This document shows, one piece after another, positions 18,969 to 28,020 of a DNA stretch of 64,000 nucleotides (the stretch's first letter is position 1; every line of letters starts with the position of its first letter). Source of the stretch: Duganella rivi (lineage in GTDB: Bacteria; Pseudomonadota; Gammaproteobacteria; Burkholderiales; Burkholderiaceae_D); contig NZ_WWCK01000005.1 of the NCBI RefSeq assembly GCF_009857435.1, positions 496,001-560,000 of the forward strand, read 5' to 3'. Below the pieces are notes generated by a model that did not search any database, was not told the DNA's origin, and saw only the letters and a program-made list of their open reading frames with translations. The position numbers were made by a program, and so were the translations under genes.

Positions 18969-19940
18969 ATGCCGTCGCAGTCCATTACCCTCTATTCCGG
19001 CGTCGCCGGCTTTACCGGCCTGAAACAGCTGCGCGAAAAGCTCAAATTGTCGGTGCGCGCCACCGTGCATCGCCGCGCCACCTTGGGCTGGCTGGAACTG
19101 CTGAACTCCCACCCTCTGTTTGCCGAGCTGGTGAAAGCCCGCCCGCGCCTGCTGTACAAAATCTACCGCCCTTACCTGAGCAACACCATGCCGATCGCCG
19201 CGCGCCTTGAATTGCTGCGCGAGCACTATCGCCACCTGTTCCGCCTCGGCCTCGGCCCGCTGGCGGTGCAGGCGGCACGCGGCGCCGTGGTGCTGGCCAA
19301 TATCGAGGGCAAGAGCGGCCTGCCGTACCAGCTGCAACTGCGCGCCATCGAGCCGATGGAGCGCGAAGGCGAACTGGTGCTGCAACTGCTGCAAGGCGGC
19401 GACCTGGTGTATAGCTGCGCGTTTTCCTTCGTGCACGGCCCGCAAGGCATGCAACTGGGCGTCGGCTGCATGCAAGGCCCGCGCGGCGAGCACGGTCTGC
19501 AACTGATCAAGGACGCCACCCGCGAGCTGCACGGCCTGCGTCCGAAGAATTTGATGCTCAAGCTGCTGGGCCAGTTCGCCCATGACCACGGCTGCGCCAG
19601 CCTGCGCCTGGTCAGCAACGCCAACCGCGTGGTGTGCAGCGCCACCCGCCAGGGCAAGGTGCATGCGGATTACGATACGCTGTGGCAGGAACTGGGCGCG
19701 CAGCCGCGCGCCGATGGCGACTACCAGCTCGCCAGCGAAGCGATTTGCGAACCGGATTTGTCGCTGATCGCGTCGAAGAAACGCTCGGAGGCGCGCAAGC
19801 GTCACGAGACCCTGTGCGAGATGGCGCAGGCGATGGCGGTCAGCCTGCACGCGCCGCGCATCGAGGCGGTGCCGGCAGCATTGGTAGAGCCGGTCTTCAT
19901 CCCTATGGATGAGGAAGAGGATAAGTACGCACTAGCGTAA
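18969..19940 (+). CDS. VirK/YbjX-family protein (DUF535)
   Basis: A 323-residue soluble protein with the family layout: helical N-terminus (about 20-85), a central beta-rich region with YSCAFSFVHG and GVGCMQGPRG, a helical segment (HGLRPKNLMLKLLGQFAHDHG) and a basic terminal stretch (ASKKRSEARKRHE). Members of this family affect envelope or LPS properties and antimicrobial-peptide resistance in enterobacteria; the biochemical activity is not established. It is divergent from the sensor kinase across 235 bp. AAGAAGAG precedes ATG at 18969. Confidence 0.8.
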   Translation: MPSQSITLYSGVAGFTGLKQLREKLKLSVRATVHRRATLGWLELLNSHPLFAELVKARPRLLYKIYRPYLSNTMPIAARLELLREHYRHLFRLGLGPLAVQAARGAVVLANIEGKSGLPYQLQLRAIEPMEREGELVLQLLQGGDLVYSCAFSFVHGPQGMQLGVGCMQGPRGEHGLQLIKDATRELHGLRPKNLMLKLLGQFAHDHGCASLRLVSNANRVVCSATRQGKVHADYDTLWQELGAQPRADGDYQLASEAICEPDLSLIASKKRSEARKRHETLCEMAQAMAVSLHAPRIEAVPAALVEPVFIPMDEEEDKYALA

Positions 19941-19982
19941 AGAAATCCGGTAACATGGGCTTTTCGTCCGAGGAGAAATACC

Positions 19983-20216
19983 ATGCGCGTGGATATTTAT
20001 TGCCGAGATGAAGCACAGGGCAAGCACAGCTATCTAGCTGTACCGGAAGGCAAGCCGATTCCGCAGGAGGCCACCAACACCGACTGGCACCCCGAAGCCC
20101 AGCACGTGGAAGTCGATGACGACCATGATGAACTCCCTAAGTATCACATTGAACATACCCTGTCGCAAATCGGGGCGAAGGGGTACGCCATCACTGGCGT
20201 CAGCCAGCAGCTGTAA
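19983..20216 (+). CDS. small conserved hypothetical protein (DUF6139-like)
   Basis: The acidic 77-residue protein (start MRVDIYCRDEAQGKHSYLA) has no signal peptide or membrane helix. It resembles short Burkholderiales proteins that I believe are grouped as DUF6139; the name is from memory. A strong ribosome site (GAGGAG) stands nine bases before ATG at 19983, supporting real translation. It follows the virK-like gene by 42 bp and may share its transcript. Function unknown. Confidence 0.72.
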   Translation: MRVDIYCRDEAQGKHSYLAVPEGKPIPQEATNTDWHPEAQHVEVDDDHDELPKYHIEHTLSQIGAKGYAITGVSQQL

Positions 20217-20257
20217 AAGCCGGCGGCACCCCGCGAAACCCGCACACCGTTTGCGTC

Positions 20258-20287
20258 AGGGTCAGACCCCGTACGGGGTCTGACCCT
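20258..20287. repeat. perfect 30-bp palindrome between convergent genes
   Basis: The 15-base arm AGGGTCAGACCCCGT is followed at once by its exact reverse complement, with no spacer. It lies between the convergent small gene (ending 20216) and dnaE (ending 20298). The GGGTCAGACCCC core is a dispersed palindrome type known from Burkholderiales genomes. It may act as a bidirectional transcription stop; no U-tract adjoins it. Confidence 0.75.
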
Positions 20288-20297
20288 TCTGGTCGGG

Positions 20298-23200
20298 TTA
20301 ATATTCAACCGCAACATCCTGCGCGCCTAACACCTGTTTGAGCGCCAGTTGCAGCTCGTCCGACGGCGCAACCCGCCACCCTTCCCCGAACTGCAATACG
20401 CAGCTGACGCCTTGCGGGGTAATGCGCGCCGAGATCGGCAAGCCATCGGCCTGGCGATACGGCGCCAGCACTTCAGCCACCTTCTTCGCATCAACCGTGG
20501 TCGGCAGAGCCATGCCCAGCTGCTTGCCGTGCTTGACGCGCGAGCTGATGATGTCGAACACCTTCTCCGCAGAAATCCGCAAGCCGCCGTTGAAACGGTC
20601 TTCCGACACCTTGCCGATCACCGCCAGGAATTCGTCTTCCTTGAACATGTGCTTGTTCTCTTCGAACACCTCGGCATACACGGTCACTTCCACCACCGCG
20701 CTCTTGTCGTCCAGTGTGACGATCAGCAGCTTGCCGCGCTGGGTCATTTGCGGACGGATGCCGGTAATTACACCGCACAGCATGCGCGGATCGCGCGACG
20801 GCTCCAGATCGGCCAGCTTGGTGCGCGCAAAACGCCGCGCTTCCGGCGCGAACGAATCAAACATATGGCCCGACAGGTAGAAGCCCAGCGCGATCTTTTC
20901 TTCCGCCAGCTTTTGCCGGTCGGTGAATGGCGCCGCCTTGACGTAATCCGGCGGCGGCTCCAGATCGCTATCGTCGCCGCCAAACAGGCTGACCTGATTG
21001 GCCGACTTGGCTTGCTGGTCGGCATACTCCATCGCAAAGCTGACCGATGCCAGCAGCACCGCGCGGTCGACGCCGAAGCAATCAAAGGCGCCGGCGCGAA
21101 TCAGGGATTCGATGGTGCGGCGGTTGATCTGCTTCTTGTCCACGCGCTTGCAGAAATCGAACAGGCTGGTGAACGGGCCGTCGGCGTTGCGCGCGGCAAT
21201 GATCGCCTCGATGGCATTCTGGCCGGCGCCCTTGCAAGCGCCGAGGCCGTAGCGGATCTGCGTGACTTTCTTGCCGGTGACCGAAGGCGGCGGGCCGTCC
21301 GGCACAAAGCGGAAATCGGACTTGTTGACGTCCGGCGGCAAGATGGTCAGGCCGCACACGTCGATCGCATCTTCGACCAGGATCTTCACCTTCTCGGTGT
21401 CTTCCATGGCCAGCGACATATTGGCTGCCATGAACGCGGCCGGGTGGTGCGCCTTCAGGTAAGCGGTATGGTAGGACAGCAGCGCGTACGCGGCGGCGTG
21501 CGACTTGTTGAAGCCGTAGCCCGCGAACTTTTCCATCAAGTCGAAAATCTCGTCGGCCTTTTGCTCGCTCAAGCCGTCCTTGGCGGCGCCGGCGCGGAAG
21601 ATGGCGCGGTGCTCGGCCATCTCCTCGGCTTTTTTCTTACCCATCGCGCGGCGCAGCATGTCGGCGCCGCCCAGCGAGTAGCCGCCGACGATCTGCGCCA
21701 TCTGCATCACCTGCTCCTGGTACACCATGATGCCGTAGGTTTCGGACAGAATCGATTCGGTGCGCGGATCCGGGTAGTCGAACTTCTCGCCGTGCTTACG
21801 CTTGCAGAAGTCCGGGATCAGATCCATCGGGCCCGGACGGTACAGCGCCACCAGCGCGATGATGTCCTCGAAGCGGTCGGGACGCGCGTCTTTCAGCATG
21901 CCCTGCATGCCGCGCGATTCAAGCTGGAATACGGCGACGGTCTTGGCCTTGGTCAGCAGCTCGTACGACGGACGATCGGTCAGCGGCAGCTTGGCCAGGT
22001 CGAAGTCTTTTTCCTCTGGATCGAGCGCCTTGATGTAGCGTACCGCGCGGTCGAGAATGGTCAGGGTGGTCAGACCCAAAAAGTCGAACTTCACCAGGCC
22101 GACGGCTTCGACGTCGTCCTTGTCGTACTGCGACACCACGCCGCCATCGCCGCCCTGCGTGTACAGCGGGCAGAAGTCGGTCAGCTTGCCCGGCGCGATC
22201 AGCACGCCACCGGCGTGCATACCGATGTTACGGGTGATGCCTTCCACCTGCTGCGCCAGATCCAGCAGCTGCGCAACTTCTTCTTCGTTTTGCTGGCGTT
22301 CTTTCAGCATCGGTTCTTCTTCAATCGCCTCGGCAATCGATACCGGCTTGCCCGGCTTGAACGGAATCAGCTTCGACACGCCGTCGCAGAAGTTGTAGCC
22401 GAAGTCCATCACGCGGCCGACGTCGCGGATCGCGCCTTTCGCCGCCATGGTACCGAAGGTGGCGATCTGCGACACCGCATCGCGGCCGTACAGGTCTTTC
22501 ACGTGCTGGATCACCAGCTCTCGCTTTTCCTGGCAGAAGTCAATATCGAAGTCGGGCATCGATACCCGTTCTGGATTCAGGAAACGTTCGAACAGCAGGT
22601 TGTACTTCAGCGGATCGAGGTCGGTAATCTTCAGCGCGTACGCTACCAGCGAGCCTGCGCCGGAACCACGGCCCGGGCCAATCGGCACGTCGTTGTTCTT
22701 GCCCCACTGGATAAACTCGGCCACGATCAGGAAGTAGCCGGGGAACTTCATGTTGATGATGGTGTTGTTCTCGAATTCCAGACGGTCTTCGTAGCGCTTG
22801 CGGTTGGCTTCGCGCTTTTCTGGATCCGGGTACAGCTGCACCAGGCGTTCTTCCAGGCCCTTCTTGGTCTCGGCGCGCAGGAACTCGTCGATGGTCATGC
22901 CCGGCGTTGGGAAGTTCGGCAGCTGCGGCTTGCCCAACACCAGCGTCAGGTTGCAGCGCTTGGCGATTTCCACCGAGTTTTGCAGCGCAGCTGGCAGGTC
23001 GTGGAACAGCTCCCCCATTTCCTTCTGCGTGAGGAAACGCATCTGCTCGTTGAAGCGCTTGACGCGCTTGGCGTTGGCCAGCATCTCGCCTTCGGCGATA
23101 CACACGCGCGCTTCGTGGGCGATGAATTCGTCCTGCGAAATAAACTGCACCGGGTGGGTCGCCACCACCGGCAGGCCCAGCTTGGACGCCAGCGCCACCG

Positions 23201-23840
23201 AATGGCGCACTTGCATTTCCTGGTTGGGCTGGCCGGCACGCTGGATCTCGATGTAGAAGTGGCCGGGGAAAATCTGCGCCCACTTTTTCGCGTTGGCTTC
23301 GGCCAGCGCCGGGTTGCCGTTTTCAATCGCCGTGCCGATGTCGCCGAAGTGCGCGCCGGACAGCGCGATCAGGCCGTTGGCCGGGCTATCGTTGGGCAAC
23401 AGCGCATAGGTCTTGGAAGTCAGCTCTTGCAGCCACTCGGTGCGGATCTCGGCGCGGCCCTTGTACTGGTTGGTCAGCCAGGCTTGCGACAGCAGTTCGC
23501 ACAGCTGCAAATAGCCCATGCGGTTTTTGGCGAACAGCATTAATCGGGATGGTTTATCCCGATTCTCATCGTTAGTAATCCACACATCCACGCCGACCAC
23601 GGGCTTGATGCCCTTGCCGCGCGCGGCCTTGTAGAACTTCACCATGCCGAACATATTGGCCAGGTCGGACACCGCCAGCGCCGCCTGCTTATCCTTGGCG
23701 GCCGCGCCGATCAAATCGTCGATGCGCACCAGGCCGTCGACGATGGAGTATTCCGAGTGCACCCGCAAATGGACGAAAGACGGTCCCGCCGGTACGACTG
23801 CAGTGCTGGTCATTTCTTGTTCGTTTGCTACCATGTTCAT
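20298..23840 (-). CDS. dnaE: DNA polymerase III alpha subunit (DnaE)
   Basis: The catalytic subunit of the replicative polymerase, about 1180 residues, the normal length for proteobacterial DnaE1. Order: PHP domain (FVHLRVHSEYSIVDGLVRI), palm and fingers with GPGRGSGAGSLVAYAL and the catalytic acidic motif MPDFDIDF, finger motifs (MVYQEQVMQMAQIVGGYSL, FNKSHAAAYALLSYHTAYLK), a helix-hairpin-helix region and a C-terminal OB fold. The first ATG is at 23840; a TTG at 23852 and ATGs at 23834 and 23813 are also in frame and none has a convincing ribosome site, so the start is uncertain by about ten residues. Confidence 0.97.
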   Translation of the reverse strand: MNMVANEQEMTSTAVVPAGPSFVHLRVHSEYSIVDGLVRIDDLIGAAAKDKQAALAVSDLANMFGMVKFYKAARGKGIKPVVGVDVWITNDENRDKPSRLMLFAKNRMGYLQLCELLSQAWLTNQYKGRAEIRTEWLQELTSKTYALLPNDSPANGLIALSGAHFGDIGTAIENGNPALAEANAKKWAQIFPGHFYIEIQRAGQPNQEMQVRHSVALASKLGLPVVATHPVQFISQDEFIAHEARVCIAEGEMLANAKRVKRFNEQMRFLTQKEMGELFHDLPAALQNSVEIAKRCNLTLVLGKPQLPNFPTPGMTIDEFLRAETKKGLEERLVQLYPDPEKREANRKRYEDRLEFENNTIINMKFPGYFLIVAEFIQWGKNNDVPIGPGRGSGAGSLVAYALKITDLDPLKYNLLFERFLNPERVSMPDFDIDFCQEKRELVIQHVKDLYGRDAVSQIATFGTMAAKGAIRDVGRVMDFGYNFCDGVSKLIPFKPGKPVSIAEAIEEEPMLKERQQNEEEVAQLLDLAQQVEGITRNIGMHAGGVLIAPGKLTDFCPLYTQGGDGGVVSQYDKDDVEAVGLVKFDFLGLTTLTILDRAVRYIKALDPEEKDFDLAKLPLTDRPSYELLTKAKTVAVFQLESRGMQGMLKDARPDRFEDIIALVALYRPGPMDLIPDFCKRKHGEKFDYPDPRTESILSETYGIMVYQEQVMQMAQIVGGYSLGGADMLRRAMGKKKAEEMAEHRAIFRAGAAKDGLSEQKADEIFDLMEKFAGYGFNKSHAAAYALLSYHTAYLKAHHPAAFMAANMSLAMEDTEKVKILVEDAIDVCGLTILPPDVNKSDFRFVPDGPPPSVTGKKVTQIRYGLGACKGAGQNAIEAIIAARNADGPFTSLFDFCKRVDKKQINRRTIESLIRAGAFDCFGVDRAVLLASVSFAMEYADQQAKSANQVSLFGGDDSDLEPPPDYVKAAPFTDRQKLAEEKIALGFYLSGHMFDSFAPEARRFARTKLADLEPSRDPRMLCGVITGIRPQMTQRGKLLIVTLDDKSAVVEVTVYAEVFEENKHMFKEDEFLAVIGKVSEDRFNGGLRISAEKVFDIISSRVKHGKQLGMALPTTVDAKKVAEVLAPYRQADGLPISARITPQGVSCVLQFGEGWRVAPSDELQLALKQVLGAQDVAVEY

Positions 23841-23964
23841 AGGTGGGTTCAATGCAGGTTCAATAACCCCCTATTTTACCGCGCAGCGCGCCGGCGCAGG
23901 GCATAAACCGGGCGCGGCGACGGGATATGATTGCATCTTATTCATAGGTGATATCATTCTACTT

Positions 23965-24807
23965 ATGAAATCCCCGCTTATCCTGAATCTGGCGCCGACT
24001 GGTATGGTGCCGACGCGCAGCATGTCACCGCACGTCCCCCTGTCCCCTGCTGAAATCGCTGACGACTGCGCGCGTTGCGTTGATCTGGGCGTCTCCATGC
24101 TGCACCTGCACGCGCGCGACGACGACGGCGTGCCGACCACCGACGGCGCGGTGTTCGCGGACATCATCCGCGCCGTGCGCCGGCGCGCGCCGGGCGCGGT
24201 GATCACCGCCACCACCAGCGGCCGCAACGTCGGCGACGTGCTGCAACGCGCGACCGCACTGTTCGGCGAGGACGACGCCAAGCCCGACATGGCCAGCCTG
24301 ACACTGAGTTCGCTCAACTTCGCGCGCAGCGCCAGCGTCAATTCGCCGGACACGATTTTCCGCCTGGCGGAACTGATGATGGAGCGCGGCATCCGCCCGG
24401 AACTGGAAGTGTTCGACCTCGGCATGGTCAACATGGCGCACATCCTGATCGACAAGGGCCTGATCAAGCCGCCCTACTACTTCAACCTGTTGCTCGGCAA
24501 TCCATCGTCGGCGCAAGCGCGCCTGCTGCACCTTGGCACGCTGGTGGCTGACCTGCCGGAGCAATCGGTGTGGTCGACCGCCGGCCTGGGCCGCTTCCAA
24601 ACCACAGCCAGCGCGCTCGGCGTGACGCTGGCCGACGGCGTGCGCACCGGCCTTGAAGACAATCTGTGGTTCGACGATGAACGCAGCCAGCCGGCCACCA
24701 ACCCCATGCTGGTACAGCGCGTGCGCGCCATGGCCGAGGCACAGGGCCGCGCCATTGCAAGCACGGCGCAAACGCGCGCACGACTGGGGCTGGCGGCCCA
24801 TGAGTGA
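23965..24807 (+). CDS. beta-keto acid cleavage enzyme family protein (BKACE, DUF849)
   Basis: A 280-residue TIM-barrel enzyme of the family whose founder, Kce, cleaves 3-keto-5-aminohexanoate with acetyl-CoA. The metal-binding HLHARD motif (about residue 48), the barrel-bottom segment PDMASLTLSSLNF and the glutamate strand ELEVFDLGMV are present; LGNPSS and the ENLWF-like segment (LEDNLWF) near the end also fit. The substrate in this organism is unknown. ATG at 23965 gives the usual family N-terminus (LILNLAPTGMVPT). Its last eight bases overlap the following acetyltransferase gene, an unusual pairing. Confidence 0.85.
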   Translation: MKSPLILNLAPTGMVPTRSMSPHVPLSPAEIADDCARCVDLGVSMLHLHARDDDGVPTTDGAVFADIIRAVRRRAPGAVITATTSGRNVGDVLQRATALFGEDDAKPDMASLTLSSLNFARSASVNSPDTIFRLAELMMERGIRPELEVFDLGMVNMAHILIDKGLIKPPYYFNLLLGNPSSAQARLLHLGTLVADLPEQSVWSTAGLGRFQTTASALGVTLADGVRTGLEDNLWFDDERSQPATNPMLVQRVRAMAEAQGRAIASTAQTRARLGLAAHE

Positions 24808-25477
24808 GCGTACGCAACTGGTCATCTTCGGCACCAGCAACATCCTGTCCGACATCATCGATTGCGCGCTGGCAGTGGGCTGGGAGATCGGCGCCATCGT
24901 CACGCACCTGCCGGAAGATAACGACGAGCGCAGCATTCCGCTGGCGCAGCGGCTGGCCGCGCTGGCGCCGCACGGCGTGCGCCCGCAAGTGGTGGCGCTG
25001 GACGATTTCGTGCCGCAGCCGGGACAGCAGTACGTGCTGGGACCGACCACGCCGACCCGCGTCAACCTGGCGGACGAGGTGCAGCGCCGTTTCGGCGTCG
25101 GCTTTGCCACGCTGGTGCACCCGACCGCTTACGTATCGCCGCTGGCGATGCTGGGCGCGGGCTGCTTTGTCGGCGCCAACAGCGTGATTGCACCGGGTGC
25201 GCAACTGGCGGAACAGGTGTTTGTCAACCGCGCGGCCACCGTTGGACATGACACGCAGGTTGGCGCTTACTCGCGCATCCAGCCGGGCAGCAGCGTCGGC
25301 GGCTTGTCGGTGCTGGGACGCGGCGTGACGGTCGGCATCGGCGCCACCGTGATTGAACGCCTGCGCATCGGCGACGGCGCGTTTGTCGGCGCCGGCGCGG
25401 TGGTGCTGGAAGACGTGGCCGCTTACACGCTGGTGGCCGGCGTGCCGGCCAAGTTCAAGAAGCAGTTGCCGCAGTAG
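24800..25477 (+). CDS. NeuD/PglD-like sugar O- or N-acetyltransferase
   Basis: A 225-residue hexapeptide-repeat transferase. An N-terminal Rossmann-like part (LVIFGTSNILSDII) is followed by a left-handed beta-helix from about residue 105 (HPTAYVSPLAMLGAGCFVGA, then repeated (I/V)GxxxxV turns) and the closing VAGVPAKF motif. Members acetylate amino sugars such as bacillosamine or sialic acid with acetyl-CoA. It overlaps the keto-acid cleavage gene upstream by eight bases and, at its 3' end, overlaps the convergent glycosyltransferase gene by 23 bp. A role in making a modified sugar is inferred. Confidence 0.82.
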   Translation: MSERTQLVIFGTSNILSDIIDCALAVGWEIGAIVTHLPEDNDERSIPLAQRLAALAPHGVRPQVVALDDFVPQPGQQYVLGPTTPTRVNLADEVQRRFGVGFATLVHPTAYVSPLAMLGAGCFVGANSVIAPGAQLAEQVFVNRAATVGHDTQVGAYSRIQPGSSVGGLSVLGRGVTVGIGATVIERLRIGDGAFVGAGAVVLEDVAAYTLVAGVPAKFKKQLPQ

Positions 25478-27023
25478 CGCAGCGCAGTGCGTGGCGCTGC
25501 ATGGCTTGCGCGCACGCGGCCAGCAGCGACGGCGCCGATTGCCGCACGTCCAGCGTGGCGGCGAAGTGCTGCTGTTGCAGTTGCCCGACGTGATGGCGCA
25601 TGGCGGCGTCGCCAATCAAGGCCTGCAAGTGGCGGAAATAATGCTCCTCGTCGGGCTGCGCCGTCGCGCCCAGTTTGGCGCCGGCATCGCCGGCCGCCAG
25701 CGCCACCACCGGCACCCCTTGCGCCATCGCTTCGCCGGCGCTCAGGCCGCCACCGACGCGCGGTGGATTCACATAGATATCGCTGACCGCCAGCAGGCGG
25801 CCGATCTCGCTGGTATGGCCGATGCAGCGGATGCGGCCATGCCCGGCCGCCTCCAGCGCCGGCGGCATCACGGCGTCGCCGCCGACCAGCAGCCAGACGA
25901 TGCGCTCATGCTCAGCCAGTATCTCCAGCATGCGCGCGGCCCAGTCGCCGCCTATCTCGCTCGGCAAGCGCGCGCCCACCGTTGCCAGCACCAGCTGCCC
26001 CGGCGCCAGCCCGAATTCCGCGCGCGGCACATCGGCAACAAGCTCGTGCTGAATGCGGAACGGGTGGTAATGGCCGGCGGCAGGCGGCACGGCGCCGCCC
26101 CAGGCGCTGCTCTCGGTGGCAGCCAGCTGGCGGTCGGCGCACAGCCAGGTATCGACCGGCGCCATCGGCGGCACGGCGTGCACGCACAAGCCCAGCACCG
26201 GGTAGCGCTGGTACAGCGCAAACACCAGCGGCGACATCAAGCCCACGAACATCACCAGGTCCGGCGCGTACTGCTCGATCTGCTCCAGCTTCTTGCGCCA
26301 GCGCGTGTTCAGCGACAGGCGGGCGTCGCTGAGGTGGGCGTTGACATCGGCCGGCAACTGCGAACCCAGCCAACCGGCATCGAACGCCGGCACCATGCCA
26401 CGGCGGGCGCAGCCGAAATAGTGCTCGGTGTTGGCGATGTCCAGTTCCTGGCACGAATACAGCGTCACTTCAATGCCCTGCTCCGTCAGCAGCTTCAGCT
26501 GGTCCAGCGCCATTTGCGACGGCGGGTGGCGCGCATTGCCCAGCGACTGCGCCAGCAATGCCACCTTGCGCAACGGGCCCGCCGGCCGCGGCGGCTGCTG
26601 GGGCGCGGGCAGCGCGTCGCCCAGCTGGCGCATCAACTCCGGCAGGCGCGCCTGCACCAGCCTGGCGTGGAAGTCCTGGTGGCCGCTGCTGTCGCGTACC
26701 GCCAGCGCCCACTGCAAATTCGCGTAGGCCATGACGCGGTTGGCGTCTTGCGGCTGCCATTGCAACAGCAAGGCAGCGGAGCGCTCCAGCCAATCAGCAT
26801 CGGGCAGCAGCGCCGCCAGCGCGGTGGCGCGATAGAGGCCGGCAAGACCGGCTTGCGGTACGTGATCAAGAATGATTTGGGCGGCGTAGGCACGCTCGCT
26901 GGCGCGGCCGGATTCGTCGAGGCGCTGCATCAGCGCTTGCCACCAATGGTGCTCGGCGGGGTGCAACAGCAACTGCTCAAGGGCGTCGGTGATAAACAGG
27001 TTTTCGGGCGGTAAGAAACTCAT
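25455..27023 (-). CDS. GT-B glycosyltransferase, SPINDLY/OGT-related
   Basis: The 522-residue protein has an N-terminal helical region (about 1-160, perhaps degenerate TPR-like) and a two-domain GT-B fold. The first Rossmann domain starts at KVALLAQSLGNARHPPSQ; the second has VNPPRVGGGLSAGEAMAQG, the nucleotide-sugar-binding signature of GT-B transferases. The stretch HAVPPMAPVDTWLCADRQL recalls the SPINDLY family, so protein O-glycosylation is possible; I cannot confirm it. Start ATG at 27023 is preferred over upstream in-frame codons that run into trhO. It is convergent with the acetyltransferase gene. Confidence 0.75.
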   Translation of the reverse strand: MSFLPPENLFITDALEQLLLHPAEHHWWQALMQRLDESGRASERAYAAQIILDHVPQAGLAGLYRATALAALLPDADWLERSAALLLQWQPQDANRVMAYANLQWALAVRDSSGHQDFHARLVQARLPELMRQLGDALPAPQQPPRPAGPLRKVALLAQSLGNARHPPSQMALDQLKLLTEQGIEVTLYSCQELDIANTEHYFGCARRGMVPAFDAGWLGSQLPADVNAHLSDARLSLNTRWRKKLEQIEQYAPDLVMFVGLMSPLVFALYQRYPVLGLCVHAVPPMAPVDTWLCADRQLAATESSAWGGAVPPAAGHYHPFRIQHELVADVPRAEFGLAPGQLVLATVGARLPSEIGGDWAARMLEILAEHERIVWLLVGGDAVMPPALEAAGHGRIRCIGHTSEIGRLLAVSDIYVNPPRVGGGLSAGEAMAQGVPVVALAAGDAGAKLGATAQPDEEHYFRHLQALIGDAAMRHHVGQLQQQHFAATLDVRQSAPSLLAACAQAMQRHALRCATAATAS

Positions 27024-27028
27024 GGGCG

Positions 27029-27034
27029 TATAAT
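27029..27034 (+). promoter_or_regulatory. candidate -10 element for trhO
   Basis: A perfect TATAAT lies 33 bases before the trhO start, in the 43-bp gap shared with the divergent glycosyltransferase. No good -35 hexamer is visible at 17 bp spacing. The hexamer sits in a near-palindrome (GGCGTATAATACCGCC) and might also serve the minus strand. Confidence 0.4.
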
Positions 27035-27066
27035 ACCGCCTTTCCCTTTTTTGATCTTTTACCATC

Positions 27067-27945
27067 ATGTCCGCTAATACTGCTTTACAAGCTGAAGCGC
27101 ATGCTGGCGTTGCACCGCACGTCAACATCGCTGCCTACAAATTCGTCACCTTCGATAACACCGAGGAGATGCGTCCCCAGTACCAGGAAATCTGCGCCCG
27201 CCTGGACTTGAAAGGCACCATCCTGTTGACGCCGGAAGGCATCAATATGTTCCTGTCCGGCCCGCGCGTGAACATCGACGAATTCCTCGCCTGGGTACGC
27301 AGCGATGCCCGCTTTGCCGATCTGGAAGTGAAGGAAAGCTTCTCGGCCGAGCAGTCGCACAAGCGCATGCTGGTCAAGATCAAAAAAGAAATCATCACCA
27401 TGCGCATGCCGCTGATCAAGCCGGAAGACGGCCGCGCGCCGTTTGTCGAAGCGCACACCCTCAAGCGCTGGCTCGACAACGGCGTCGACGACAACGGCAA
27501 GCCGGTGGTGATGGTCGACACCCGCAACGACTTCGAAGTCGATGTCGGCACCTTCGACAACACGGTCGACTACCGCATCAAGAAATTCACCGAGTTCCCG
27601 GACGTGATTGCGGCCCACAAGGACGACTTCGCCGGCAAGACCGTGGTGACCTTCTGCACCGGCGGCATCCGCTGCGAAAAAGCCGCGATCCACATGCAAA
27701 ACATCGGCTACGACAACGTCTACCAGCTGGAAGGCGGCATCCTGAAATACTTCGAGGAAGTCGGCGGCGCCCACTACACCGGCGATTGCTTCGTGTTCGA
27801 CTACCGCACCGCGCTGAACCCGAAACTGGAACCGACCGAGACCGTGCAATGCTTCAACTGCCGCGCCGTGGTCACGCCGCGCCAGCAGCTGGCGCCGGAA
27901 TACGTCTACGAAAAATCCTGCCCGCACTGCTACGGCAAAGAATAA
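27067..27945 (+). CDS. trhO: tRNA uridine(34) hydroxylase TrhO (rhodanese family)
   Basis: A 292-residue oxygen-dependent enzyme that hydroxylates the wobble uridine of certain tRNAs on the way to cmo5U/mo5U. The N-terminal YceA-type domain ([35 protein letters not shown]) and central rhodanese domain are clear. The active-site loop is [11 protein letters not shown], with the conserved cysteine; two C-terminal cysteine pairs (CFNCRA, CPHCYG) may bind zinc. Start ATG at 27067. A strong bidirectional terminator follows 19 bases after the stop. Confidence 0.93.
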   Translation: MSANTALQAEAHAGVAPHVNIAAYKFVTFDNTEEMRPQYQEICARLDLKGTILLTPEGINMFLSGPRVNIDEFLAWVRSDARFADLEVKESFSAEQSHKRMLVKIKKEIITMRMPLIKPEDGRAPFVEAHTLKRWLDNGVDDNGKPVVMVDTRNDFEVDVGTFDNTVDYRIKKFTEFPDVIAAHKDDFAGKTVVTFCTGGIRCEKAAIHMQNIGYDNVYQLEGGILKYFEEVGGAHYTGDCFVFDYRTALNPKLEPTETVQCFNCRAVVTPRQQLAPEYVYEKSCPHCYGKE

Positions 27946-27963
27946 GTTCCAGAGCGCCACAAC

Positions 27964-28001
27964 AAAAAGGCCGGCCCGCTACACAGCGGCCGGCCTTTTT
28001 T
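27964..28001. terminator. bidirectional rho-independent terminator, trhO / tolC
   Basis: A GC stem (GGCCGGCC at 27969-27976 with GGCCGGCC at 27988-27995, extended by GCT/AGC) has a T-run on the plus side (27996-28001) and an A-run at 27964-27968 that supplies a U-run on the minus strand. It closes trhO and the convergent secretion operon. Confidence 0.88.
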
Positions 28002-28020
28002 ATCGGGCAGCGAAAAACGC

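Noticed and set aside
20349-23543. Open frame of 1064 codons opposite dnaE
   Set aside because: dnaE is certain from its motifs. GC-rich third positions remove stops from the opposite strand.
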